Source: an uncultured Clostridia bacterium
GTDB lineage: Bacteria; Bacillota; Clostridia; UBA1381
Assembly (NCBI GenBank): GCA_934501535.1
Contig: CAKSUM010000018.1
Span: forward strand, 1 to 58,623
Length of the DNA: 58,623 bases
Direction of reading: 5' to 3'
The notes beneath the pieces were generated by a model that did no database searches, was not told where the DNA came from, and saw nothing but the letters and a program-made list of their open reading frames with translations. The translations under genes and the position numbers were made by a program. Shown piece by piece: positions 16,426 through 24,555 of this stretch (position 1 is the first letter of the stretch; the number at the start of each line of letters is the position of its first letter).

Positions 16426-17469
16426 ATGGCAAAAGTATATGTGACTCAAGAACTGGCTGAAACTATTAAATCTATTCGCTTACAGAATAAAATTCTTTCA
16501 AAAGATTTAGCTAATATCATAGATAAAAGCCCTGCATACGTAACAAAACTGGAAAAAGGGGAAATTCAGACTATTGATATTGACGAATTGAATAAAATAT
16601 TCAATTACATAATCGGAGATGACACGTCATTTGATGAAACAATACAAAAAATATATTCAGTATTAAAATATAACTATACTGATGAGGAAATTGAAAATCA
16701 GATTTGGTTTTCGAATTACGATACTGTAAAAAGAAAAATCCCAATTCCTTCATCTTTAATTGATGAAATTAATGTACGAATAGAAGCATTAGATGTTTCG
16801 AGAGAATATTTTAAAAAACGAATTAATGCCAACGAATCTCTTTCCCAAGCAGAAGTAGAAAATCCAGATATCCCTTTTAACCAATGGTATTCGCCTGAAA
16901 ACAAACCTAAAGGCGCTCAAAGTATAAAAATTAATATAACCGACGATATTTTAAATGGAATTCTAGATAAAACAATTGATGTTACCAAATACATATATAT
17001 GTTAGCTATATCATATTATTTAATAAAAATAGAAAAGTTTAAAGATGTAATTAATGTTGACGATGATGAAAATAGTATAATGTCTGAGGCAATAGACTTA
17101 TTGTCTAAACACAAATTTTATTCTCTCACGGCAAAAAGTAAAGCTCTTGATGCTGCGACTTCATACGAAGAACAGTTGGAATTACTGAATTCATTTGATA
17201 AAAAGAATTATGAGTTAGTTAATTTGATTTTGAGAAAGATAAGGCTGATATCTGATGATGATATAAAAACCACAAATAAATATTTAGAAATGTTCTATAA
17301 GAATTTGGATTGGGATTTGGGATTTACATTAAAAATAATTAGTTTAGAGTTTTATCGCATGGAAGGTAAAGGATATAGCATAAAGAAAGAATTAATTGAC
17401 AAAATAGAAAAGCTATTAAAAGAATATGTGGAAATTCCTAGCGAAAAAACATTGATTGAAAAGTATTAA
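16426..17469 (+). CDS. XRE-type helix-turn-helix protein with long helical tail
   Basis: The 347-residue protein starts with an XRE/Cro-type DNA-binding domain (about 8-65): TIKSIRLQNKILSKDLANII, then SPAYVTKLEKGEI, the recognition-helix pattern. The remaining 280 residues are highly helical and acidic/basic, with no domain I recognise. They include SYEEQLELLNSFDKKNYELV and a poly-Asp stretch (VDDDEN). The gene is strikingly AT-rich. It has its own consensus promoter, an upstream palindrome and a strong terminator. It lies last in the island beside tRNA-Leu. It may be a regulator, or part of an abortive-infection or toxin-like unit with the upstream small RNA. Confidence 0.85.
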   Translation: MAKVYVTQELAETIKSIRLQNKILSKDLANIIDKSPAYVTKLEKGEIQTIDIDELNKIFNYIIGDDTSFDETIQKIYSVLKYNYTDEEIENQIWFSNYDTVKRKIPIPSSLIDEINVRIEALDVSREYFKKRINANESLSQAEVENPDIPFNQWYSPENKPKGAQSIKINITDDILNGILDKTIDVTKYIYMLAISYYLIKIEKFKDVINVDDDENSIMSEAIDLLSKHKFYSLTAKSKALDAATSYEEQLELLNSFDKKNYELVNLILRKIRLISDDDIKTTNKYLEMFYKNLDWDLGFTLKIISLEFYRMEGKGYSIKKELIDKIEKLLKEYVEIPSEKTLIEKY

Positions 17470-17516
17470 AAAGAGAAAAGGAAAACTTCACTTTAAGATT
17501 TTCCTTTTCTCTTTTT
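17468..17516 (+). terminator. Intrinsic terminator of the XRE gene
   Basis: A perfect 18-bp purine/pyrimidine stem (17468-17485 with 17499-17516) starts in the stop codon and is followed by a T-rich tract. Confidence 0.8.
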
Positions 17517-17564
17517 ATATTTTTATATTTTTTTATTAAAATTTGGATAGTCAAGATATAATAA

Positions 17565-17604
17565 AAATCCGAACCCTTCACCGATTGGTACAAGGTTCGG
17601 ATTT
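17565..17604 (-). terminator. Terminator of tRNA-Leu
   Basis: A perfect 11-bp stem (17565-17575 with 17594-17604) lies just past the tRNA 3' end on its strand, followed by TTTATT in the direction of transcription. Confidence 0.78.
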
Positions 17605-17612
17605 CTACTGTT

Positions 17613-17696
17613 TGGTGCACCTGAAAGGACTTGAACCTTCACGTCGGGGACACTAGATCCTAAGTCTAGCGCGTCTGCCAATTCCGCCACAGGTGC
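17613..17696 (-). tRNA. tRNA-Leu (anticodon UAG)
   Basis: The minus strand folds into a class II tRNA of 84 nt with encoded CCA. The acceptor stem begins GCACCTG and pairs with CAGGTGC. The anticodon stem CTAGA/TCTAG encloses CTTAGGA with anticodon TAG. A long variable arm and a GGTTCAAGTCC T-arm follow. Its 3' end faces the AT-rich island, which is the usual side for integration of mobile elements at tRNA genes, although no second copy of the tRNA end was seen in the window. Confidence 0.97.
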
Positions 17697-17767
17697 ATAT
17701 TAAACTGAAAGATGAAACGGCAACATTCGTGGTGAAAGCTACTCCATCAATTTTAAGTTACCAATAT

Positions 17768-17796
17768 ATTATATCAAGGGCGCGGCATTTTGTCAA
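17768..17796 (-). promoter_or_regulatory. Consensus promoter of tRNA-Leu
   Basis: On the minus strand: TTGACA (17796-17791), 17 bp, TATAAT (17773-17768), about 70 bp upstream of the mature tRNA 5' end. Confidence 0.85.
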
Positions 17797-18056
17797 GGGT
17801 TTTGCGCAAAATATTTTCCCCGGCAGAGACGATTTCTCCGGTGTGATGTCACAAAGCCGAAAACGGTCATGATTATATTTCACAAGAAAATACAACAGCA
17901 AAAGCTGCATTATATACTGTCTGTACGCGCAGTCGGAAAAAAGCCGTCCCCAAAGTGCCGCCGCGCAAAAGCTGACTCCGTGCAGCAGGTGCGGCTCTCG
18001 TTTTAAACAAAAAATACGGCTTTAATGAAAAAGTGTTTTCTATATTAAAAAAGCTC
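17797..18056. other. Gene-free stretch
   Basis: I see no supported gene, RNA or repeat here on either strand. GC content rises clearly compared with the island to the left, which places the composition boundary at or near the tRNA. Confidence 0.5.
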
Positions 18057-18085
18057 TTGACAACAAATTCCTGTTAAGATATAAT
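18057..18085 (+). promoter_or_regulatory. Perfect consensus promoter before decayed genes
   Basis: TTGACA (18057-18062), 17 bp, TATAAT (18080-18085). The downstream reading frames are broken, so a strong promoter appears to drive a decaying transcript. Confidence 0.75.
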
Positions 18086-18160
18086 AACATTTATCGGTAA
18101 TATGCGGCGGCTGCTTGTTCGGACAGTGTATTTGTCTGCGAACTATCTGCGCATGATTAA

Positions 18161-18301
18161 GCCGAAAATACATCTGCAAAAACAACTGCCGCATGATTTG
18201 GACTTATTGAAACAAACAAAATCGATACCGGCGGAATTTATTTCGCAGACTACGGCAGCTTGCTGCATTTTGAATACAATCGGAGCGGAAGAAAAATATG
18301 A
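18161..18301 (+). pseudogene. Possible coding remnant coupled to the PhnP-like gene
   Basis: One frame reads, after an in-frame TGA at 18194-18196, FGLIETNKIDTGGIYFADYG and then a short hydrophilic end. It stops at 18301, overlapping the ATG of the next gene as ATGA. The four-base overlap is typical of translational coupling, which suggests a real gene once ended here. The upstream part is broken by stops in all frames and no family is recognisable. Confidence 0.28.
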
Positions 18302-19146
18302 AGTACAAATATTACGGAACGGGCGCGGCAGAGGCGATACCGGCCATATGGTGTGACTGTGACACCTGTGAAAGAGCACGGAAAAAGGGCGGAAGAAACA
18401 TAATGAGCAGAAGTCAGCAGACAATAGATGATAAAATCTTAATTGACTTTTCAGCCGACACCTTTATGCATATTACAAAGGGACTGCCTATAAGACAAAT
18501 TCACACCTGCATCATAACGCACAATCATTCCGACCATTTTTATCCCTAAGATATATTAATGCGATTTGGATGGTTCGCTCACGAAATAAAAGACAAAACG
18601 CCGCTTGACATATATTTAATGAAACCCGGAGCAGACCATCTCAGACGCATACTCTCGGGCGAAACCGAAGTTGAATCCACACCGGACAGAGTGCATATTC
18701 ACGAAATTACACCGTTTAAGCCTTTTATTGCGGAGGGCTACACGATAACGCCTCTTACCGCAAATCATACTCAGGCGGCAGGCTGCGTGATTTACCTTAT
18801 CGAAAAAGACGGAAAATGTGTACTTCACGCACACGACACGGGATTCTTTACGGAAGATACGTGGGAGTATCTTAAGAATAATGTACGCCATATAAGCTTT
18901 GCAAACTTTGACCGCACCGACTCGGGCAAGCGTCCGAATGAAAACACGGTGTCGGGACATATGAATTATGCGACGGTAAAAAATGTACGGGAAAAATTAA
19001 AAGAATCGGGAATTATCGATGAAAACACCCTATGCGCGATAAATCACTTTTCACATAACGGGGGTTTCATATATGACGAGCTTCCGCAGCTTGTCGGAGA
19101 TGACGGATTTATTATTGCATATGACGGTTTAGAGATAGAATTTTGA
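18298..19146 (+). pseudogene. PhnP-like metallo-beta-lactamase phosphodiesterase with in-frame stop
   Basis: Both halves lie in the same frame, divided by a TAA at 18547-18549. The first 83 residues carry the PhnP-type Cys pattern (CDCDTCERARKKGG), RSQQ and the metal motif THNHSDH. The second half, after the stop, begins DILMRFGWFAHEIK and has further metal ligands (NHTQAAG, HDTG) and a conserved end (INHFSHNGG). The family hydrolyses cyclic phosphodiesters, such as ribosyl cyclic phosphates. A single base change, for example CAA to TAA after HFYP, explains the break. Start choice follows the ATG at 18298. Confidence 0.87.
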
Positions 19147-19319
19147 AATACGGAGAAATTACGGCAATCCTTTGCGAACACGTGATTTCCCCGGCAGCGA
19201 GCACCGGAAATTTCTGCCGAATACCGAAATTCCGGACATTATATAAAAACGGCGGCAAAGTTTTTTATAAACCGCACGGTCTGAAAGTGATATACCGGCC
19301 GCGCAGAAACAGCCGCAGT

Positions 19320-20045
19320 CTATTTCGTATATTCCGGAGGCAGCTGCGAGTCACATATGATTTTAGTGATTTCGCTTGCCCGGCACAAATTATGAAAATA
19401 CTTTTTTCCGAGCTTGTTGCTCGCGCACATAAGATACGATTTTTTTGATTGCTCTATCATGCATCTGCGCACGTAATTTTCCGCGTCCGATATATCCGTG
19501 AGAAATCCGTCCTCCGACAAGCCGCGGCACGAGAAAAACACTGCGTCCGCGTTATATAATTTTATTGTCCTGTGCGCGCCCTCACCCACCAGCGACTGGC
19601 ATGACGGCAGCAAATCTCCGCCCGTACTTATCGCTTTTATGCCGTATTCACCCAGCTTCAGCAGGGTTTTAATTCCGCTCGTTATTACGGTGAGGTGGTT
19701 TTTTGTCGCAAGAAACGGCACTAAATTATATGCGCTCGAGGACGCGTCCAAAAACAATACATCATAATCATCTATATAATTTACCGCCTGCTTTGCCATC
19801 TCTATTTTCGCGTCGCTCTGCTCCAACTCGCGTATCACAAACGGAATTTTCAGCGTAGATATGCTGTTCTCCTCGATTACCGCTCCGCCGTGAACCCTCT
19901 TTATGAGCTGCTGCTTTTCCAGGCTCATTAAATCGCGGCGCACCGATGACTCGCTCGCAAAAAGCAGCTGCGATAGCTCGTGCACCGTTATCTTCTTCCT
20001 CGCAAGAAGCAGCTTTAATATCTCTCTTTCACGATTTTTGCTCAT
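19320..20045 (-). CDS. DeoR-family transcriptional regulator
   Basis: The product is 241 residues from the ATG at 20045; further in-frame starts exist at 20057 and 20072. An N-terminal winged helix (NREREILKLLLARKKITV, then ASESSVRRDL and VHGGAV) is followed by the DeoR sugar-phosphate-sensing domain with LDASSSAYNL, TSGIKTLLKLG and STGGDLLPSCQSLVG. DeoR proteins usually repress sugar or polyol phosphate operons and are released by a phosphorylated intermediate. It is divergent from the four-gene operon starting at 20185, with 139 bp between them, and is the obvious candidate to control it. Confidence 0.9.
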   Translation of the reverse strand: MSKNREREILKLLLARKKITVHELSQLLFASESSVRRDLMSLEKQQLIKRVHGGAVIEENSISTLKIPFVIRELEQSDAKIEMAKQAVNYIDDYDVLFLDASSSAYNLVPFLATKNHLTVITSGIKTLLKLGEYGIKAISTGGDLLPSCQSLVGEGAHRTIKLYNADAVFFSCRGLSEDGFLTDISDAENYVRRCMIEQSKKSYLMCASNKLGKKYFHNLCRASEITKIICDSQLPPEYTK

Positions 20046-20111
20046 ATAATCTCTCATTCCTCTTTTAAACAATCAAAATTGTGCGCATTTTGCCAATTTA
20101 TGCGGCATATA

Positions 20112-20140
20112 TTGACTAAATGACCCGATAGGTTTATTAT
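20112..20140 (+). promoter_or_regulatory. Promoter of the GDPD-PHP operon
   Basis: TTGACT (20112-20117), 17 bp, TATTAT (20135-20140), in the divergent region shared with the DeoR gene. The coding start at 20185 is GTG with GAAGGTGA upstream. Confidence 0.65.
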
Positions 20141-20184
20141 ATACTTAATTAAATATAATGTCAATATTTCTGAAGGTGATTTAA

Positions 20185-21768
20185 GTGAACAAAATAAAAT
20201 TGCAGGCACACAGAGGTGTTTCGAGCGAATGTCCGGAAAACACATTTTCCGCCTTTCGCGCGGCGCTCATGCAGGGGTATGATGTAATCGAGCTTGACCC
20301 CGGTTACACCAAGGACAAAAAAGTCGTAATTCTGCACGATAATCTCATAAACCGCACCGCAACGCGTGACGGACTGCCGCCCGCGGAGGAAATAAGCATT
20401 AATGACATAACCTACAGCGAGGCGCTCGGCTATGATTTCGGCGCCTGGGTATCAAAGAAGTTTACCGGCGAAAAAATACCGCTGCTTTCCGATGTTCTGG
20501 AATTTGCAAAGGAAAACAAAATACCTATTAAGGTTGACGGCAAAATCGCGGCATTTCCGCAGGACGTTCTCGATATATTCTTCGCGGAGGTGAAGGATTA
20601 TTCGCAATACATGTCGGTGACGGCAGGAGATATTGAGTTTGCAGAGGAGGTTTTGCGCAGAGTGCCCGGCGCCGCGATTGACTATGACGGCGTTGTTGAC
20701 GGGCAGACATTGCAGCGGCTCGGTGCACTCATTCCGCGCGAGCGCCTTACGGTGTGGCTGCCGTACGAATGTGAAAACACATCATGGGTTACGGTACCGT
20801 TCGCCGACGAGAACCTTGCGGCGCTTGTAAAAAAATACGCAAAGCTGGGCATTTGGCTGATTACCGATTATCAGAGCTTTTATGACGCGGCGGAGCGGCT
20901 TAAGCCCGACATTGTCGAAACCGACGGCACGGTTAAACCGGTCATTAACGCCGGCTGCCGCTATGACATGCACACTCATTCGGAAAATTCCCATGACTCG
21001 GAGTGCCCCGTACGCGACATGAAGGCTGCGGCGGAGAAAAACGGACTTTCCGGATTTGCCGTGACCGACCACTGCGACGTCGAGTATTACCAAACGATGG
21101 ATTTGGATACGATTGTGAAAAACTCAATCGCGGACGCGAAAAAAGCAGACGGGAATATCCGCGTTCTGCACGGCACCGAAATCGGAGAGGGTTTCTGGTA
21201 TCCCGACGTGGCCGATAAGATTATAAAAAAGTATGACCTTGACGTTGTGATAGGCTCGGTTCACGCAGCCAAATTCGACGGATACGAAATACCGTATTCC
21301 CGGATAGATTTTGCAGAAATGGGAAAAGAAAAGGTTTTGGAATATCTTAACCGATACTTCGACAATGTGATTTACATGCTGGAAAACTGCGATTATGACA
21401 TCGCCGCGCACATCACGTGTCCGCTGCGGTACATAAACGGCAAATACGGCATGAACGTGGATTGCAGGCAGTATGAGGACAAAATAAGACGCATTTTGGA
21501 GTGTATCATAAAGCACCGCGCGGCGCTTGAGATAAACACATCATGCGCGGTTGAGGGCAGCGAATACAATGAGCTGATGCCCGAGGAATGGATAATAAAA
21601 ATGTACAAAGACATGGGCGGATACCTCATAACTACAGGCTCGGACGCGCATGTGGCAAAAAATTCGGCGAACAGCTTCGGCATGCTCTACGATATGCTGC
21701 GCAATATGGGATTTAAAAATATTTACTGCTATAAAAACAGATGCGCCGTTCAGTGCGCAATAATTTGA
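20185..21768 (+). CDS. Glycerophosphodiesterase fused to PHP-family phosphatase
   Basis: The 527-residue protein joins two complete phosphohydrolase domains. Residues about 5-250 are a GDPD-type TIM barrel: QAHRGVSSECPENTFSAF, IELDPGYTKDKKVVILHDN, and near the end LITDYQSFYDAA. Residues about 258-525 are a HisJ-like PHP domain: DMHTHSENSHDS (His263, His265), TDHCD (295-298), GTEIGEGF, GSVHAA and the terminal GSDAH metal box. A sequential pathway is attractive: the first domain frees a polyol phosphate from a phosphodiester and the second removes the phosphate. The substrate is unknown. It heads a tight operon with a dehydrogenase, an SGNH hydrolase and a sugar kinase. Confidence 0.9.
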   Translation: MNKIKLQAHRGVSSECPENTFSAFRAALMQGYDVIELDPGYTKDKKVVILHDNLINRTATRDGLPPAEEISINDITYSEALGYDFGAWVSKKFTGEKIPLLSDVLEFAKENKIPIKVDGKIAAFPQDVLDIFFAEVKDYSQYMSVTAGDIEFAEEVLRRVPGAAIDYDGVVDGQTLQRLGALIPRERLTVWLPYECENTSWVTVPFADENLAALVKKYAKLGIWLITDYQSFYDAAERLKPDIVETDGTVKPVINAGCRYDMHTHSENSHDSECPVRDMKAAAEKNGLSGFAVTDHCDVEYYQTMDLDTIVKNSIADAKKADGNIRVLHGTEIGEGFWYPDVADKIIKKYDLDVVIGSVHAAKFDGYEIPYSRIDFAEMGKEKVLEYLNRYFDNVIYMLENCDYDIAAHITCPLRYINGKYGMNVDCRQYEDKIRRILECIIKHRAALEINTSCAVEGSEYNELMPEEWIIKMYKDMGGYLITTGSDAHVAKNSANSFGMLYDMLRNMGFKNIYCYKNRCAVQCAII

Positions 21769-21782
21769 GGGAGGAAAAAGCA

Positions 21783-22808
21783 ATGAAAGCAGCGGTTTTT
21801 TACGGAAAAAATGATTTGCGGATTGAGGACATCGATATGCCGCAGGTGAATGAGGACGAGGTTTTGATAAAGGTCATGGCATGCGGCATATGCGGCACCG
21901 ACATGCACATCTTTGACGGCGGCGAGGGCGCAGCGGAAACTCCGCCGAAAACGGTTCTTGGACATGAATTTTCAGGAATTGTCGAGAAAGTCGGCAAAAA
22001 CGTAATGGGAATTAATGTCGGGGACAGAGTCTGTGCAGACCCGAACAAGCTGTGCGGAAGCTGCTATTACTGCAAAACCGCAAAGGGACATTTCTGCGAA
22101 CACATGATAGGCATAGGCACAACGGTAAACGGCGGATTTGAACAGTATTGCGCCGTTCCGCAAAGTCAGGTATACAAAATCGCCGACTCCACATCATTTG
22201 AGGAGGCGGCAATGACCGAGCCGGTTTCCTGCTGCATGCACGGTATCGATTTATGCGATATTAAAACCGATGACACGGTTCTCGTAATTGGGTGCGGAAT
22301 GATTGGACTGATAATGCTTCAGCTCGCAAAGGCGGCGGGCGCGGCAAGGCTGATTGCAATTGAGCCGGACAGCTCAAAGCGGCAGCTGGCGGCGGATTTG
22401 GGTGCGCAGCTCTGCATTGACCCCGTAAACGAGGACGCAGAACAGGTGCTGCTGCAAAACGGAATAACGCGCGTAACAAAGGTGATTGAATGCGTAGGAC
22501 GTCCCGAAACCATGGAGCAGGCGGTACATCTTGCCGGCAAGAAATCCATCGTCATGTTTTTCGGACTGACCGCGCCGAACGAAACTATAAACATCAGACC
22601 GTTTGAAATATTCAAAAAGGAAATCGAGATAAAGGCATCGTTCATAAATCCATACACGCAGCAGCGCGCGATTGAGATGATTGACGCAAAAAGAATTGAT
22701 GTTAAATCCATGATATACAAGGTTGCGGCGATTGAGGAATTACCCGGGATTTTGGGCGACAAAAAACTGAGAAGCAAGGGTAAATTTATAATAAACCCGA
22801 ACATTTGA
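21783..22808 (+). CDS. Zinc-dependent medium-chain alcohol/polyol dehydrogenase
   Basis: The product is 341 residues from the ATG at 21783, after GGGAGG. Catalytic zinc ligands are visible in CGICGTD and GHEF. The structural-zinc lobe has four cysteines (CADPNKLCGSCYYCK, then HFC). A Rossmann fold follows with VIGCGMIGL, and an acidic residue after the second strand (IAIEPDSSK) suggests NAD rather than NADP. The closest relatives are sorbitol/threonine-dehydrogenase-like enzymes that oxidise polyols. It lies 14 bp after the GDPD-PHP gene, so it probably oxidises the polyol or sugar alcohol that gene releases. Confidence 0.9.
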   Translation: MKAAVFYGKNDLRIEDIDMPQVNEDEVLIKVMACGICGTDMHIFDGGEGAAETPPKTVLGHEFSGIVEKVGKNVMGINVGDRVCADPNKLCGSCYYCKTAKGHFCEHMIGIGTTVNGGFEQYCAVPQSQVYKIADSTSFEEAAMTEPVSCCMHGIDLCDIKTDDTVLVIGCGMIGLIMLQLAKAAGAARLIAIEPDSSKRQLAADLGAQLCIDPVNEDAEQVLLQNGITRVTKVIECVGRPETMEQAVHLAGKKSIVMFFGLTAPNETINIRPFEIFKKEIEIKASFINPYTQQRAIEMIDAKRIDVKSMIYKVAAIEELPGILGDKKLRSKGKFIINPNI

Positions 22809-22826
22809 GAGAAAAGGACGAAAAAA

Positions 22827-23501
22827 ATGACTTTAGAGGGAAAGATAATAGATTTTCTCGGTGACAGCATCACGGAGGGCGTCGGCGTTGAGGACTGCGA
22901 AAACAGTCGCTATGACAATATTATCAAGGTTAAATGCGGACTCAAAGCCGCATATAATTACGGAATCGGCGGCACGAGAATTGCACACCAGAGCAAGCCG
23001 AGCGATAAGCCGCGGCATGATTTGTGCTTTTGCGGCAGGGCGTATGACCTGAAACCCGATGCCGACATAATAGTTGTATACGGCGGCGTGAACGATTATA
23101 TTCACGGTGACGCGCCGTTCGGCAAAATCGGCGACGAAACTCCGGCGACGTTCTGCGGCGGTGTGGAATTTCTGATGCGGCTGCTCGGCGAGCTTTACCC
23201 CGGCGCAAAAAAGGTGTTCATGACGCCGGCGCGCATACAGTATGATACGCTTGATGACGAAAAGCCGTCAAACCGCGAAATGAAAAGCGCCGATTCAAAG
23301 CCGCTGTCCGACTATGCGAGGGTTATAGAGGAAACGGGGAAGAAGCACAAAATACCGGTTTTGAATTTATACAAGCGGCTCCCGATAAACCCCAACATAG
23401 CGGAGCACAAGGAAAAATATACGGCGGACGGACTTCATTTTAATGATGAGGGACATAAAATTCTGGCGGATACGTTGATTGAATTTATTCAGAAAATATA
23501 A
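22827..23501 (+). CDS. SGNH/GDSL-type hydrolase
   Basis: This 224-residue protein has the SGNH blocks in order: FLGDSITEG (catalytic Ser), a glycine block NYGIGGTRIAH, VVYGGVND (Asn) and DGLHFNDEGH (Asp and His). Such enzymes remove acyl or acetyl esters from lipids or carbohydrates. No signal peptide is present, so it acts in the cytoplasm. It is third in the operon, 18 bp after the dehydrogenase and 13 bp before the kinase. De-esterification of an acylated polyol or sugar intermediate would fit this context. Confidence 0.88.
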   Translation: MTLEGKIIDFLGDSITEGVGVEDCENSRYDNIIKVKCGLKAAYNYGIGGTRIAHQSKPSDKPRHDLCFCGRAYDLKPDADIIVVYGGVNDYIHGDAPFGKIGDETPATFCGGVEFLMRLLGELYPGAKKVFMTPARIQYDTLDDEKPSNREMKSADSKPLSDYARVIEETGKKHKIPVLNLYKRLPINPNIAEHKEKYTADGLHFNDEGHKILADTLIEFIQKI

Positions 23502-23514
23502 CAGGGTGATTGAG

Positions 23515-24459
23515 ATGAAAAATACACTGATTGCTATAGGCGAGGCGCTGATTGATTTTATACCCGAGCAGAGCGGCTGCGATTTTTCGGAGGTGACGGC
23601 ATTTGCACCGAAAATCGGCGGTGCGCCGGCGAATGTACTCGGAGCATTTTCCAAATTGGGCGGAAAAACGCAGCTTATTACCCAACTGGGCGATGACCCG
23701 TTCGGGCACAAAATTGCGGACGCGCTCGGCAGATTTAATATAGGAACCGACCGCGTGCTGTTCACGAAGCAGGCGAATACCGCACTGGCGTTTGTGAGTC
23801 TTGATAAAAACGGGGACAGAACTTTCTCGTTTTACAGAAATCCGTCCGCCGACATGCTCTACGGCGCGGACAACCTGACGCAGGACATCTTTGACGATTG
23901 CTTTGCGCTCCATTTCTGTTCGGTGTCGCTGGGCGATTTCCCGATGAAAGCGGCACACACAAAGGCGATTGAGCTGGCAAAAAAAGCCGGCGCGATTATC
24001 AGCTTTGACCCGAATATACGGCTGCCGCTGTGGGACAGCACGCAAAAGCTGAAAGCGGCAATTACGGAATTTTTGCCGCTTGCGGACATAATCAAGGTGT
24101 CGGACGAGGAAATCGGGTTCATAACCGGTACGGACGATATTAATGATGGGTGCAGAAAACTGCTCGGGCATGCAAAAATCGTTATATGCACATGCGGCGC
24201 GCGCGGCGCATATGCCTGCACCGAGAATGCGGAAATATTCGTCCCGTCGCCGAACATCAAAGCGACCGACACAACCGGCGCCGGCGACGCATTTATAGGC
24301 TCGTTTTTATACAGTCTGCACCGCGGCGGATATGATCTGCAAAAGCTTGCGGCGATGTCCTCCTATGATTTGGCGGAATACACAAAAGCGTCCGTCCGAT
24401 ACTGCGGAATAAGCGTTCAGAGCCGCGGCGCGATTGAGTCATACCCCGAAACGATTTGA
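23515..24459 (+). CDS. PfkB-family sugar kinase (fructokinase-like)
   Basis: The ATG at 23515 is chosen for its AGGGTGA ribosome binding site, giving 314 residues. It shows the ribokinase-family N-terminal box (GGAPANVLGAFSKLGG) and LGDDPFG. The C-terminal signature DTTGAGDAFIGSFL carries the catalytic Asp and anion hole. FDPNIRLPLW is typical of bacterial fructokinases. It would phosphorylate a ketose such as fructose, consistent with a preceding polyol dehydrogenase that makes a ketose. It is the last gene of the operon and is followed by a strong terminator. Confidence 0.9.
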   Translation: MKNTLIAIGEALIDFIPEQSGCDFSEVTAFAPKIGGAPANVLGAFSKLGGKTQLITQLGDDPFGHKIADALGRFNIGTDRVLFTKQANTALAFVSLDKNGDRTFSFYRNPSADMLYGADNLTQDIFDDCFALHFCSVSLGDFPMKAAHTKAIELAKKAGAIISFDPNIRLPLWDSTQKLKAAITEFLPLADIIKVSDEEIGFITGTDDINDGCRKLLGHAKIVICTCGARGAYACTENAEIFVPSPNIKATDTTGAGDAFIGSFLYSLHRGGYDLQKLAAMSSYDLAEYTKASVRYCGISVQSRGAIESYPETI

Positions 24460-24471
24460 TTTATTTTACCG

Positions 24472-24506
24472 AAAACGGACTGCCGAAAATAACGGCAGTC
24501 CGTTTT
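24472..24506. terminator. Bidirectional terminator between kinase and AraC-type genes
   Basis: A perfect 14-bp stem (24472-24485 with 24493-24506), flanked by A and T tracts, lies between two convergent genes. Confidence 0.82.
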
Positions 24507-24555
24507 GATGTGTTTTTATTATGAATATGCAGCCGGTGCACATGCTCGCAATCGG

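Noticed and set aside
17613..17640. Direct repeat of the tRNA-Leu 3' end elsewhere in the island as an attachment site
   Set aside because: I searched by eye and found no second copy within 1-17,600, so the attachment sites remain undefined.
18102..18356. Open frame of 84 codons before and into the PhnP-like gene
   Set aside because: It overlaps the phosphodiesterase start in another frame, has no ribosome binding site, and its amino acid make-up does not look like a protein. The competing frame ending at 18301 looks more protein-like.
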